Assembly (NCBI GenBank): GCA_900316205.1
Contig: ONBX01000002.1
Coordinates: 26,517 to 90,516 of the forward strand
DNA length: 64,000 nucleotides
DNA from: an uncultured Eubacteriales bacterium
Lineage (GTDB): Bacteria > Bacillota > Clostridia > Oscillospirales > Oscillospiraceae
Reading direction: 5' to 3'
Shown: positions 44,463 to 52,155 of the stretch, one piece after another
Layout of the letters: the number at the start of each line of letters is the position of its first letter
Numbering within the stretch: the first letter of the stretch is position 1
Made by a program: the position numbers and the translations under genes
The notes under the pieces: model-generated
What the model was told of the DNA's origin: nothing
What the model saw: the letters and a program-made list of their open reading frames with translations, nothing else
The model's database searches: none

Positions 44463-44498
44463 TTTTGAACAAAAACGAATTGGTAATTTTGTTCAAAA
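44463..44498. promoter_or_regulatory. 12-bp inverted repeat upstream of the ABC importer promoter
   Basis: A perfect repeat TTTTGAACAAAA-N12-TTTTGTTCAAAA ending 27 bp before the -35 box. Both arms are themselves near-palindromic. This is a plausible two-site operator for an activator or a metal-responsive repressor. Confidence 0.45.
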
Positions 44499-44525
44499 AT
44501 ACGGCTTGAAAAGAGCGGACTGCAA

Positions 44526-44554
44526 TGGACAAAGAACCCGACCGGGAGTATAAT
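44526..44554 (+). promoter_or_regulatory. promoter of the iron/phosphonate-type importer
   Basis: TGGACA (44526-44531), a 17-bp spacer and TATAAT (44549-44554). A small leader hairpin CCCGCC-TTGC-GGCGGG (44601-44616) lies between it and the start codon. Confidence 0.7.
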
Positions 44555-44640
44555 ACAAAAAGCGGAATGATTCTGCTCGTTCCGCAAAACGGATCGCCTT
44601 CCCGCCTTGCGGCGGGAAAAAGAATTGAAGGAGGAGAAAC

Positions 44641-45762
44641 ATGAAAAAGGTATTTGCACTGCTGCTCGCGCTTGTTATGGTTTTCGCCCTGGCTGCCTGC
44701 GGCGAGGCCAAGACCGAGGCCAAGACCGACGCCGCCGCTGACGGCGAACTGGCCGAGCTGATCAAGGCTGCTCAGGCCGAGGGCGAGCTGGTGGTCTACG
44801 GCTCCTGCGAGGAGGAGTACCTGGCCGCCGCTACAGCTCACTTCCAGGAACTCTATGGCATCAAGACCTCTTATCAGCGCCTGTCCACCGGTGAGGTCCA
44901 GGCCAAGATCGAAGAGGAGAACGGCAATCCTTCCGCCGACGTCTGGTTCGGCGGTACCACCGACCCCTACAATGTGGTCGCGGCCGAAGGTCTGCTGGAG
45001 CCCTATGCGGCTGTCAATGCCGCTCACCTGACCAGCGACATGTACAAGCACCCCGACAACATGTGGTTCGGCATCTACAAGGGCATCCTGGGCTTCATGG
45101 TCAACACCAATGAGCTGGAGCGCATGGGCCTGGAGGCTCCCCAGGATTGGCAGGATCTGCTGAAGGATGAGTACAAGGGCCTGATCTGGCTGTCCAACTA
45201 CAACACCGCCGGTACTGCCAAGCTCGTCATCAACACCATGATCCAGAAGTACGGTCACGACGAGGGCATCCAGTACCTGGTAGACCTGGACAAGAACATC
45301 GAAGTCTACACCAAGTCCGGTTCCGGCCCGTCCAAGAACGTGGGCACCGGCGAGTGCGTCATCGGCATCGGATTCCTGCATGACGGCATCACCCAGATCC
45401 TGGACAACGGCTACGACAACATTGCCCTGGTCATCCCCAGCACCGGCACCTCCTTTGAGATCGGCGCTACCGCCATCTTCAAGGGCGCCGCGCATCCCAA
45501 CGCCGCCAAGCTCTGGATCGAGTACGCACTGAGTCCCGACTGCGTGGAGCTGGGCGCAAAGAACGGCTCCTACCAGTTCCTGGTCATCGACAATGCCCAG
45601 CAGCCCGAGGCTGCCGCCCAGTTCGGCCTGGATCCCGAGAACGTCATGAAGTATGACTTCGAGGACGCCACCAAGAACATCAAGACCTACATCGACGAGG
45701 TCATGAACGCCATCGCCGCCTCCGGTGCGGACACCGGCGCCGATCGTTTCAAGACCGAGTGA
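44641..45762 (+). CDS. ABC transporter substrate-binding lipoprotein (Fe3+/phosphonate type)
   Basis: A 373-residue binding protein of the ferric iron, thiamine or 2-aminoethylphosphonate class. The lipoprotein signal ends LAACGE. The mature domain starts ELVVYGSCEEEYLAAATAHFQELY and contains NPSADVWFGGTTDPYNV and a C-terminal ATKNIKTYIDEVM. The paired Tyr residues of FbpA-type iron sites are not obvious, so iron is possible but not shown. AAGGAGGAG precedes the ATG. A hairpin separates it from the permease, as in the sugar importer. Confidence 0.88.
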   Translation: MKKVFALLLALVMVFALAACGEAKTEAKTDAAADGELAELIKAAQAEGELVVYGSCEEEYLAAATAHFQELYGIKTSYQRLSTGEVQAKIEEENGNPSADVWFGGTTDPYNVVAAEGLLEPYAAVNAAHLTSDMYKHPDNMWFGIYKGILGFMVNTNELERMGLEAPQDWQDLLKDEYKGLIWLSNYNTAGTAKLVINTMIQKYGHDEGIQYLVDLDKNIEVYTKSGSGPSKNVGTGECVIGIGFLHDGITQILDNGYDNIALVIPSTGTSFEIGATAIFKGAAHPNAAKLWIEYALSPDCVELGAKNGSYQFLVIDNAQQPEAAAQFGLDPENVMKYDFEDATKNIKTYIDEVMNAIAASGADTGADRFKTE

Positions 45763-45790
45763 TTCCAGCATCCTGAATCCACAGCAACCG

Positions 45791-45825
45791 CAAGGATGGC
45801 GGGTTTTCCCGCCATCCTTGGTTTA
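45791..45825 (+). promoter_or_regulatory. intercistronic hairpin after the binding-protein gene
   Basis: A perfect 13-bp stem CAAGGATGGCGGG/CCCGCCATCCTTG with a TTTT loop, then GTTTA. It can act as a partial terminator or as a 3' stabiliser and should lower permease expression relative to the binding protein. Confidence 0.7.
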
Positions 45826-45866
45826 TAAAAGGCTTCCTTTCAGAAGGATGGAAAGGAGAGAATTCT

Positions 45867-47576
45867 ATGGCTAGAGGCCAGGGCGCGGCGCTGGACCGGA
45901 AAAAGCTGATGGCAGACCCCATCATGGTGACCACCATCGTCGTGCTGATCACATTTTTGACTTTGTTTATTCTCTATCCGCTGGCGATTCTGCTGGTGGA
46001 CAGTTTCGTGGGCGACGGAGGCTTCGGCTTCGGCATCTTCAAGCGGATCTTCGCCATGCCCAACTTTACCCGCGCCATCGGCAATACCCTGAAGATCGGC
46101 TTCGTGGTGGGCATCCTGTCTGCTCTGGTTGGCCTGCTCTTCGCCTATGTGGAGGTCTACGTCCGCATGAACAAATTCGTGGGCGGACTGTTCAAGGTGG
46201 TCTCCATGCTGCCGGTGGTATCGCCGCCTTTCGTGCTGAGCCTTTCCATGATCATGCTCTTCGGCAAGGCCGGCCTCGTCACCCGGTTTTTGCTTGGCAT
46301 CTACGACAACAGCGTTTACGGCTACTGGGGCATCGTGGTAGTCCAGACGCTGACCTTCTTCCCGGTGTGCTACATGATGCTCAAGGGCCTGCTGAAGAAC
46401 ATCGATCCCTCTCTGGAAGAGGCGGCCCGGGACATGGGAGCCAGCCGCTGGCGGGTCTTTATGGACGTGACATTGCCTCTGCTGCTGCCCGGCATCGGCA
46501 ACGCCTTCCTTGTGACCTTTATCGAGTCCATTGCGGACTTTGCAAACCCCATGATCATCGGCGGTTCCTATGACACCCTGGCCACCACCATTTACCTGCA
46601 GATCACCGGCGCCTATGACAAGGCCGGCGCGGCTGCCATGGCCGTTGTGCTGCTGTGCATCACGCTGCTGATGTTTGCGGTGCAGAAGTATTTCCTGGAG
46701 GCCAAGACCGCGGCGACGCTGACAGGCAAGGCTTCCCGGGCCAGAATGCTCATCGAGGACAAGAGCGTAAAGATTCCGCTGACGGTGTTCTGCGCCCTGG
46801 GCGCCGCCTTTGTGATCCTGATGTACATCTGCGTGCCCATCGGCGCCTGCTTCCCCACCTGGGGCTACAAGTTCTTCCCGCTCACAGGCAAATGGTTCGG
46901 CCTGGTGTTCAGCCGCTACCATGGCTTCAAGGCCTTTAAGGACTCCTTCCTGCTGTCCTTGATCGCGGCTCCCGTCACGGCGCTGCTGAGCATGATCATC
47001 TCCTATCTCGTGGTCAAACGGAAGTTCAAGGCCAAGGGCTTTATCGAAGCGGTGTCCATGCTTGCAATGGCTGTGCCCGGCACGGTGCTGGGCGTGGGAT
47101 ACATCCGGGGCTTCTCCGGCGGCATCTTCCACACGGGCTTCCTCCAGGGCCTCTACGGCACAGGCCTCATCCTGATCATCGTGTTCGTGGTGCGCTCCCT
47201 GCCCACGGGCACACGCAGCGGTATTTCCGCCCTGCGGCAGATCGACAAGTCCATCGAGGAATCCGCCTACGACATGGGCGCGGACAGCTTCCGGGTGTTT
47301 ATGACCGTGACGCTTCCCCTCATCAAGGATTCCTTCCTCTCCGGCCTTGTGACCGCCTTTGTGCGCAGCATCACCGCCATCTCCGCCATCATCCTGCTGG
47401 TGACGCCGCAGTTTCTGCTTATCACCGTGCAGATCAACGAATTTGCGGAAAAGGGCTCTTTCAGCCTGGCCTGCGCCTTTGCCACCATTCTTATCATCAT
47501 CACTTACGGCGCTGTGCTGCTGATGAACCTGTTCATGAAGTACTTCGGCACCAGCAGAAAGATCAAGGAGGACTGA
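45867..47576 (+). CDS. ABC transporter permease, fused double-domain (FbpB/ThiP type)
   Basis: A 569-residue permease in which two binding-protein-dependent transport domains are fused. There are about twelve helices, with two EAA loops: EEAARDMGASRWRVFMDVTL near residue 185 and EESAYDMGADSFRVFMTVTL near 465. One chain therefore replaces the usual permease dimer. The ATG at 45867 has AAAGGAGAG. The ATPase gene follows after 3 bp. Fused permeases of this kind serve ferric iron, thiamine, sulfate-like or aminophosphonate importers. Confidence 0.92.
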   Translation: MARGQGAALDRKKLMADPIMVTTIVVLITFLTLFILYPLAILLVDSFVGDGGFGFGIFKRIFAMPNFTRAIGNTLKIGFVVGILSALVGLLFAYVEVYVRMNKFVGGLFKVVSMLPVVSPPFVLSLSMIMLFGKAGLVTRFLLGIYDNSVYGYWGIVVVQTLTFFPVCYMMLKGLLKNIDPSLEEAARDMGASRWRVFMDVTLPLLLPGIGNAFLVTFIESIADFANPMIIGGSYDTLATTIYLQITGAYDKAGAAAMAVVLLCITLLMFAVQKYFLEAKTAATLTGKASRARMLIEDKSVKIPLTVFCALGAAFVILMYICVPIGACFPTWGYKFFPLTGKWFGLVFSRYHGFKAFKDSFLLSLIAAPVTALLSMIISYLVVKRKFKAKGFIEAVSMLAMAVPGTVLGVGYIRGFSGGIFHTGFLQGLYGTGLILIIVFVVRSLPTGTRSGISALRQIDKSIEESAYDMGADSFRVFMTVTLPLIKDSFLSGLVTAFVRSITAISAIILLVTPQFLLITVQINEFAEKGSFSLACAFATILIIITYGAVLLMNLFMKYFGTSRKIKED

Positions 47577-47579
47577 GCC

Positions 47580-48656
47580 ATGGAAAAAGTGAAAAAAGGC
47601 GTTCGACTGGAGCATATCTCCAAAATCTATCAGGACCCCAAGACGGGAAAAGACTTTTACGCGGTGAAGGACACCTCCCTGACCATCGAGCCTGGCTCCT
47701 TCGTGACGCTGCTGGGCCCCTCCGGCTGCGGCAAGACCACCACGCTGCGCATGATCGCGGGCTTCGAGAGCCCGGATGAGGGCGAAATCTACCTGGGGGA
47801 CGAGCCCATCAATGAGCTGACCCCCAACAAGCGGGATACCGCCATGGTGTTCCAGAGCTACGCCCTTCTGCCCCATTACAATGTGTTCGACAATGTGGCC
47901 TACGGCCTGAAGCTGCGCAAGGTACCCAAGGACGAGATCCGGGAGCGAGTCATGAAGATCCTGGACCTGGTGGAATTGAGCGGCATGGAAGGCCGCATGA
48001 CAAACCAGCTCTCCGGCGGCCAGCAGCAGCGCGTGGCGCTGGCAAGAGCCCTGGTCATCGAGCCTTCGGTGCTGCTCTTCGACGAGCCCCTGAGCAACCT
48101 GGACGCAAAGCTTCGCGTCACCATGCGTACGGAAATCCGACGCATCCAGCAGGAGGTGGGAATCACCGCCATCTACGTCACCCACGACCAGTCTGAGGCC
48201 ATGGCCCTCTCCGACAACATCATCATCATGAACAAAGGCGTTGTCGCCCAGATGGGCACGCCCCAGGAAATCTACTATCACCCGGTGAACGAGTTTGTGG
48301 CGGACTTCATCGGCGAGGCCAACTTCCTCCGCGGCAAGCTGCAGCGGCTGGAGCAGGGGAATGCGGTGCTGAATGTTGAGGGCAGCGAGCTCTCCGTCCC
48401 CGCACGGGAGAACATGAAGCCGGGCGAGGAGTACACCCTGGTGCTGCGGCCGGAGGCTGCGCATCTGGCGGATCAGGGCGGCCTGCCCTGCAAGGTGGTG
48501 CTCAGCTGCTTCATGGGTTCCTACCAGAACTACCACGTAATGGTAGGCAACACCCTGGTGAAGCTGGAGGAGCATAACCCCAAGAACAAGCGCATTTACC
48601 AGGTGGGCGAAAGCTGCCGCCTGGTGTTCGAACCGGAATCGGTGCATATCCTCTGA
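47580..48656 (+). CDS. ABC transporter ATPase (FbpC/PotA type)
   Basis: A 358-residue ATPase energising the preceding permease. The Walker A motif GPSGCGKTT lies near residue 44, the signature LSGGQQQRVALARAL near 141, Walker B VLLFDEPLSNLD near 161 and the switch His in YVTHDQSEAMAL. The last 110 residues form a TOBE-type regulatory domain, as in iron, spermidine and maltose importers. It starts 3 bp after the permease gene and is followed by a strong terminator. Confidence 0.94.
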   Translation: MEKVKKGVRLEHISKIYQDPKTGKDFYAVKDTSLTIEPGSFVTLLGPSGCGKTTTLRMIAGFESPDEGEIYLGDEPINELTPNKRDTAMVFQSYALLPHYNVFDNVAYGLKLRKVPKDEIRERVMKILDLVELSGMEGRMTNQLSGGQQQRVALARALVIEPSVLLFDEPLSNLDAKLRVTMRTEIRRIQQEVGITAIYVTHDQSEAMALSDNIIIMNKGVVAQMGTPQEIYYHPVNEFVADFIGEANFLRGKLQRLEQGNAVLNVEGSELSVPARENMKPGEEYTLVLRPEAAHLADQGGLPCKVVLSCFMGSYQNYHVMVGNTLVKLEEHNPKNKRIYQVGESCRLVFEPESVHIL

Positions 48657-48682
48657 GAAGCGGAGATCCCCAAGACTTTTTT

Positions 48683-48720
48683 CGCGGGAGGGCTTTCGGT
48701 CCTCCCGCGTGTTTTTTCTT
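48683..48720 (+). terminator. terminator of the importer operon
   Basis: The stem CGCGGGAGG/CCTCCCGCG (48683-48709) is followed by TGTTTTTTCTTT, 26 bp after the ATPase stop. Confidence 0.9.
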
Positions 48721-48767
48721 TCCGGCATAACAGAAGAGAAAATCGCATATTTATGAGAAGAAAGCCC

Positions 48768-48796
48768 TTGACAAAGGGAGAAACAGCTGTTATATT
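48768..48796 (+). promoter_or_regulatory. promoter of the infC-rpmI-rplT operon
   Basis: TTGACA (48768-48773), a 17-bp spacer and TATATT (48791-48796). A leader of about 150 bases precedes infC. Confidence 0.8.
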
Positions 48797-48908
48797 ATCA
48801 GAGCTAAAACAAAGCAGGTACGGCATCCCCGTCCTCACCCGGCGGCCTTTTGAGCCAGCCGCGGTCAATAGAAGCATTGCCCCCGCGGGGGATTACGGTG
48901 TTTTTATG

Positions 48909-48940
48909 CGCGGATGCTGTGCATCCGCGTTTTTATTTTT
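48909..48940 (+). terminator. leader attenuator directly before infC
   Basis: CGCGGATGC-TGT-GCATCCGCG (48909-48929) followed by TTTTTATTTTT, then the infC GGAGG site two bases later. In Firmicutes, L20 (the rplT product) represses this operon by transcription attenuation in the infC leader; this hairpin fits that role. The CCCCCGCGGGGG segment near 48881-48892 could form a competing structure. Confidence 0.8.
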
Positions 48941-48954
48941 CGGAGGTGTTTCCC

Positions 48955-49527
48955 ATCGCAAACGCTGTTCATCAAATCAACGAAGAGATCAATGACAAGG
49001 AAGTCCGCCTGATCGGGGATCAGGGCGAGCAGCTGGGTATTATGTCCGCTGCGGAGGCGCTCAGGATCGCGGAAGAGAAGGAACTGGATCTGGTCAAGAT
49101 CGCTCCGGGCTCCAATCCTCCCGTCTGCAAGATCATGGACTACGGCAAGTTCCGCTTCGAGCAGACCAAGAAGGAAAAAGAGGCCAAGAAGAATCAGCGC
49201 ATCGTGGAGGTCAAGGAGATCCGCATGTCCCCGGGCATCGATACCAATGACTTCAACACCAAGCTGAAGAACGCCCAGAAGTTCCTGGCGGACGGAGACC
49301 GGGTCAAGGTGTCCGTGCGTTTCCGCGGCCGCGAGATGGCGCATACCGACATCGGCACGACGCTGCTGAAGGACTTCGCGGCCCAGTGCGCGGAGATCGC
49401 CAATATGGACAAAGCCCCCAAGCTGGAGGGTCGGAATATGTCCATGTTCCTGTCCCCCAAGCCCGTCACCCCGGCGAAGAAGCCGGCCAAACCCAAAGCG
49501 CCCAAGACCGAAAGCGTCGAGGGCTAA
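48955..49527 (+). CDS. infC: translation initiation factor IF-3
   Basis: IF-3 binds the 30S subunit and proofreads start codon selection. The 190-residue form begins at an ATC codon at 48955, eight bases after GGAGG. The protein then reads ANAVHQINEEINDKEVRLI, the normal IF-3 N-terminus. Only an ATG 35 codons upstream stays in frame, but it would translate through the attenuator hairpin. Rare start codons on infC are known to be used for autoregulation by IF-3. The linker KEKEAKKNQRIVEVKEIR and the C-terminal domain are normal. A Pro/Lys-rich tail (TPAKKPAKPKAPK) extends the end. Confidence 0.92.
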   Translation: MANAVHQINEEINDKEVRLIGDQGEQLGIMSAAEALRIAEEKELDLVKIAPGSNPPVCKIMDYGKFRFEQTKKEKEAKKNQRIVEVKEIRMSPGIDTNDFNTKLKNAQKFLADGDRVKVSVRFRGREMAHTDIGTTLLKDFAAQCAEIANMDKAPKLEGRNMSMFLSPKPVTPAKKPAKPKAPKTESVEG

Positions 49528-49548
49528 CACACGGAAGGAGAAATAGTC

Positions 49549-49746
49549 ATGCCCAAACTGAAGACCCATAGCGGTGCCAAGAAGAGATTCAATCTCACCA
49601 AAACCGGCAAGGTAAAGCGCGCCCACGCTTTTAAGAGCCATATCCTCACCAAGAAGGACACCAAGCGCTGCCGTCGTCTGCGCAGCGAGACCTACGCCGA
49701 CGAGACCAACGCTGCTACCATCAAGAAAATGATCCCTTACAAATAA
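49549..49746 (+). CDS. rpmI: 50S ribosomal protein L35
   Basis: A 65-residue basic ribosomal protein of the large subunit, complete from [20 protein letters not shown] to its end, with the usual [11 protein letters not shown] segment. It follows infC by 21 bp with a GGAG site and belongs to the conserved infC-rpmI-rplT operon. Confidence 0.97.
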   Translation: MPKLKTHSGAKKRFNLTKTGKVKRAHAFKSHILTKKDTKRCRRLRSETYADETNAATIKKMIPYK

Positions 49747-49775
49747 GGGCTGACGCGAAATAGGAGGAAACACAA

Positions 49776-50129
49776 ATGGCTAGAGTTAAAGGCGCAATGA
49801 TGACCCGCAAGCACAGAAACAAGGTGCTTGGCCTGGCGAAGGGTTACTGGGGCAACAAGTCCCGTCACTATAAGATGGCTCAGGAGCAGATGATGAAGTC
49901 CGGCCGCTACGCTTACGTCGGCCGCAAGCAGAAGAAGAGAGACTTCCGTCAGCTCTGGATCACCCGTATCAGCGCAGGCTGCAAGATGAACGGCCTGAAC
50001 TACTCCAAGTTCATGTACGGTCTGAAGAAGGCCGGTATCGAGATGAATCGCAAGATGCTCTCCGAGACCGCCATCCACGACCCCGCCGCTTTCACCGCTC
50101 TCTGCGAGCTGGCAAAGAACGCCCAGTAA
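49776..50129 (+). CDS. rplT: 50S ribosomal protein L20
   Basis: A 117-residue protein needed for early 50S assembly and, in Firmicutes, autogenous repressor of this operon. It starts [20 protein letters not shown] and ends [12 protein letters not shown]. It lies 29 bp after rpmI with AGGAGG upstream. A very strong terminator follows. Confidence 0.97.
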   Translation: MARVKGAMMTRKHRNKVLGLAKGYWGNKSRHYKMAQEQMMKSGRYAYVGRKQKKRDFRQLWITRISAGCKMNGLNYSKFMYGLKKAGIEMNRKMLSETAIHDPAAFTALCELAKNAQ

Positions 50130-50130
50130 A

Positions 50131-50177
50131 TGCAACGAAAAATGCCTCCCTTTTTGAGGGAGGCATTTTTCGTTGCA
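50131..50177 (+). terminator. terminator of the ribosomal operon
   Basis: A 21-bp perfect stem from TGCAACGAAAAATGCC to its complement, loop TTTTG, starting at the base after the rplT stop. The T-rich descending arm acts as the U-tract. Confidence 0.9.
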
Positions 50178-50231
50178 AGGGAAAAGTGAAGAGAGAAAAA
50201 GGAAGAGAGAAGCGCTTCCAGAGATTCCTTC

Positions 50232-50261
50232 TTGTCATGAACGGGAACGCGGGTGTATAGT
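50232..50261 (+). promoter_or_regulatory. candidate promoter giving a leaderless mRNA
   Basis: TTGTCA (50232-50237) and TATAGT (50256-50261) with an 18-bp spacer. The next ATG (50268) is six bases after the -10 box, where transcription would begin. Confidence 0.4.
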
Positions 50262-50267
50262 GGGACC

Positions 50268-51407
50268 ATGGAAAACACGAGAGAGAAAAAACGCGGCTTT
50301 GCCGCCATATGGAGCCTCTGTCCGCTGCGGCATGTGCTGCTCCTGCTGAACGCCGTGATCATCGCGGCGCATCTGGCCACCCGTGGAAACTATGCCTGGA
50401 ACCGGGCGCTTTCCCGGAGCTTTGTGCGCCCGGTCCACCGCTTCCTGGCCCGGGGGACGGATCTGCTGCCCTTCTCCCTGGCCGAAGCGATCTACGCTCT
50501 GGCCATCATCGGCGGAGCGGTTTACATAATCCTTGAGCTGGCTTGGTGCGTCCGCCGGAAGGAATGGGGCAAACGGCTGTACAAGGTGCTGGTGACCCTG
50601 CTCACCGCGGGAGCGGTCTTTTACGGCGGCTTCTGTCTGCTCTGGGGCGTGTACTACTATGGCGATGATTTCATGGCCCAGAGCGGGCTGAAGCGGGAGA
50701 AGATCTCCGCAGATCAGCTGGCGGAGGTCACCACCTGGTACGCTGCGCTTGCAAACGAGTACGCCGATCAGGTGCCCCGGGACGAGCGGGGCGTCTGCGA
50801 TCTGGACCGAGGCGCGGTGCTTGCGCGCTCGCCGGAGGTCTATGTAGGGCTGGAGCGGCGCTTTGCCTGCCTGGAGGGGCCGGAGGTCCACGCCAAGGGG
50901 ATGGTCTTTTCCCGGGTGATGAGCCTGATCGATTTTACCGGCTTCTTTTTCCCCCTTACCGCCGAGGCCAATGTGAACACGGATTTTCCAAGCTCCCTCT
51001 TCCCCTCCACGGTGGCCCATGAGCTGGCCCACCAGCGGGGCGTTGCCAAGGAGCAGGAGGCAAACTTCGTGGCGGTGCTGGCCTGCCTGGATTACGGCGA
51101 CCCGGAATACGTGTATTCCGCGGCGCTGCTGGCCTACACCCATCTGGGCAACGCCCTCTACGGTGCGGACCGGGCGGCCTGGGAGCAGGCCTATGGCAGC
51201 CTCTGTGATGCGGTGAAGCGGGACTTTGCCGCAAACCGCCTCTACTGGCAGCAGTTCGAGACTCCGGTGCAGAAGGCCTCCAACACCGTGTACGAGGGCT
51301 TTCTGCAGAGCTATGACCAGGAGCTGGGCCTCAAGAGCTACGGCGCCTGTGTGGACCTGCTGGTGAATTATTATTATGAAGCCGGACAGGGCGGGGCGGA
51401 AGGATAA
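50268..51407 (+). CDS. DUF3810-like membrane metalloprotein
   Basis: A 379-residue protein with three N-terminal membrane helices (about residues 20-35, 64-85 and 105-125) and a large soluble C-terminal part. The motif AHELAHQRGVAKEQEANF (about residues 248-265) is a zinc HExxH site with a downstream Glu, which suggests a membrane-bound metalloprotease. The fold and arrangement match the DUF3810 family, whose substrate is unknown. The start is uncertain: ATG 50268 lacks a good ribosome site and lies at the predicted +1, while an in-frame GTG lies at 50253. It stands alone between two operons. Confidence 0.75.
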   Translation: MENTREKKRGFAAIWSLCPLRHVLLLLNAVIIAAHLATRGNYAWNRALSRSFVRPVHRFLARGTDLLPFSLAEAIYALAIIGGAVYIILELAWCVRRKEWGKRLYKVLVTLLTAGAVFYGGFCLLWGVYYYGDDFMAQSGLKREKISADQLAEVTTWYAALANEYADQVPRDERGVCDLDRGAVLARSPEVYVGLERRFACLEGPEVHAKGMVFSRVMSLIDFTGFFFPLTAEANVNTDFPSSLFPSTVAHELAHQRGVAKEQEANFVAVLACLDYGDPEYVYSAALLAYTHLGNALYGADRAAWEQAYGSLCDAVKRDFAANRLYWQQFETPVQKASNTVYEGFLQSYDQELGLKSYGACVDLLVNYYYEAGQGGAEG

Positions 51408-51483
51408 GAAGAAAGAGAATGCGGGTGCGTCTGTTCCAGACCATATTGCTACAGGATATAGTTTCCGTGGGGACAAAGTGAAA

Positions 51484-51672
51484 ATGAACTATTATGTGTA
51501 TTATTATCCGGACTCCGAACCTGATGTTGCAGTGGTAGAGGGTGAATCAAAAGAAGATGCAATCAAGCAGCTGCAAAGGTTTTTCTGTCATGTGTCCGCT
51601 GAGCATGTTTTCAAGATCGATTGTCACCGCAAAGGATATGTCGATGGAATCATGATTATAAGTCATTATTAG
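51484..51672 (+). CDS. small hypothetical protein
   Basis: A 62-residue protein (MNYYVYYYPDSEPDVAVVEG at the start) not recognised. It is AT-richer than its neighbours, has no signal peptide, and is followed by a strong terminator, which supports real expression. A GGGGA site lies ten bases before the ATG. The frame is open back to 51376 inside the end of the DUF3810-like gene. It could be a recent acquisition. Confidence 0.5.
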   Translation: MNYYVYYYPDSEPDVAVVEGESKEDAIKQLQRFFCHVSAEHVFKIDCHRKGYVDGIMIISHY

Positions 51673-51729
51673 TCTGGCAAGGGAGCTGCCCAACTCACCT
51701 TACCCGGCACAATGGAACCGCAAGCGCAG

Positions 51730-51762
51730 CGCCCCGAGGACGAAAGTCCTCGGGGCGTTTTT
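51730..51762 (+). terminator. terminator after the small hypothetical gene
   Basis: A 12-bp perfect stem CGCCCCGAGGAC/GTCCTCGGGGCG with a GAAA tetraloop, followed by TTTTTG. Confidence 0.9.
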
Positions 51763-51785
51763 GACACGAAAGGGCGATCCACCTT

Positions 51786-52090
51786 TTTGTCATCCTGAGC
51801 GTTAGCGAAGGATCCCGACGGCGCAGGGTTTCGTCTCCTGCGAGCTTCGATCTGTCCATCCGTCGCCGCCGGGATCTTTTGCCAGACTGCCCCTAGGTAA
51901 CAGGCAGTGGACAGCACCGCGTATGTCCTTCCCCCAGCGGGGGAAGGTGGCAGCCGCCGTATCACGGGAGGCGGCTGACGGATGAGGGAGAGGGCTGAAT
52001 TGATCTTCTGAGCTGAAGATTGCAGAAAGCTTCTCCCTCATCACCCTCCAGTGTGCGCACTGGAGGGAGCTTCCCCCGCTGGGGGAAGCA
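51786..52090. repeat. cluster of three intergenic repeat types
   Basis: No gene seen. It contains a GTCATCCTGAGCG/TAGCGAAGGATC unit (from 51789), an inverted CCTCATCCG unit with CTTCCCCC-AGC-GGGGGAAG (about 51930-51990), and CCCTCCAGTG-TGCG-CACTGGAGGG (52044-52067) with GCTTCCCCC-GCT-GGGGGAAGC. The same types recur in several gaps of this window. Confidence 0.6.
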
Positions 52091-52091
52091 T

Positions 52092-52147
52092 AAGCTGTCG
52101 ACAAAATGTCGACAGCTTGAAAGGGATGTGATCACTCACATCCCTTT
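52092..52147. terminator. two tandem hairpins between convergent transcripts
   Basis: AAGCTGTCGACA-AAA-TGTCGACAGCTT (52092-52118) and AAAGGGATGTGA-TCAC-TCACATCCCTTT (52120-52147), each a perfect 12-bp stem. The second lies 9 bp from the glycosidase-like gene stop and should end that minus-strand transcript; its plus-strand side is T-rich. Confidence 0.7.
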
Positions 52148-52155
52148 TCGTTTTC

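Noticed and set aside
44320-44553. 77-codon plus-strand frame before the ABC importer
   Set aside because: It crosses the inverted repeat and promoter and shows no family features.
45867-47576. Two separate permease genes
   Set aside because: The frame is continuous across both domains without an internal stop or ribosome site, so it is a genuine fusion.
48850-48954. ATG start of infC 35 codons upstream
   Set aside because: Translation would run through the attenuator hairpin, and the extra residues do not match IF-3; the GGAGG-ATC start gives the family N-terminus.
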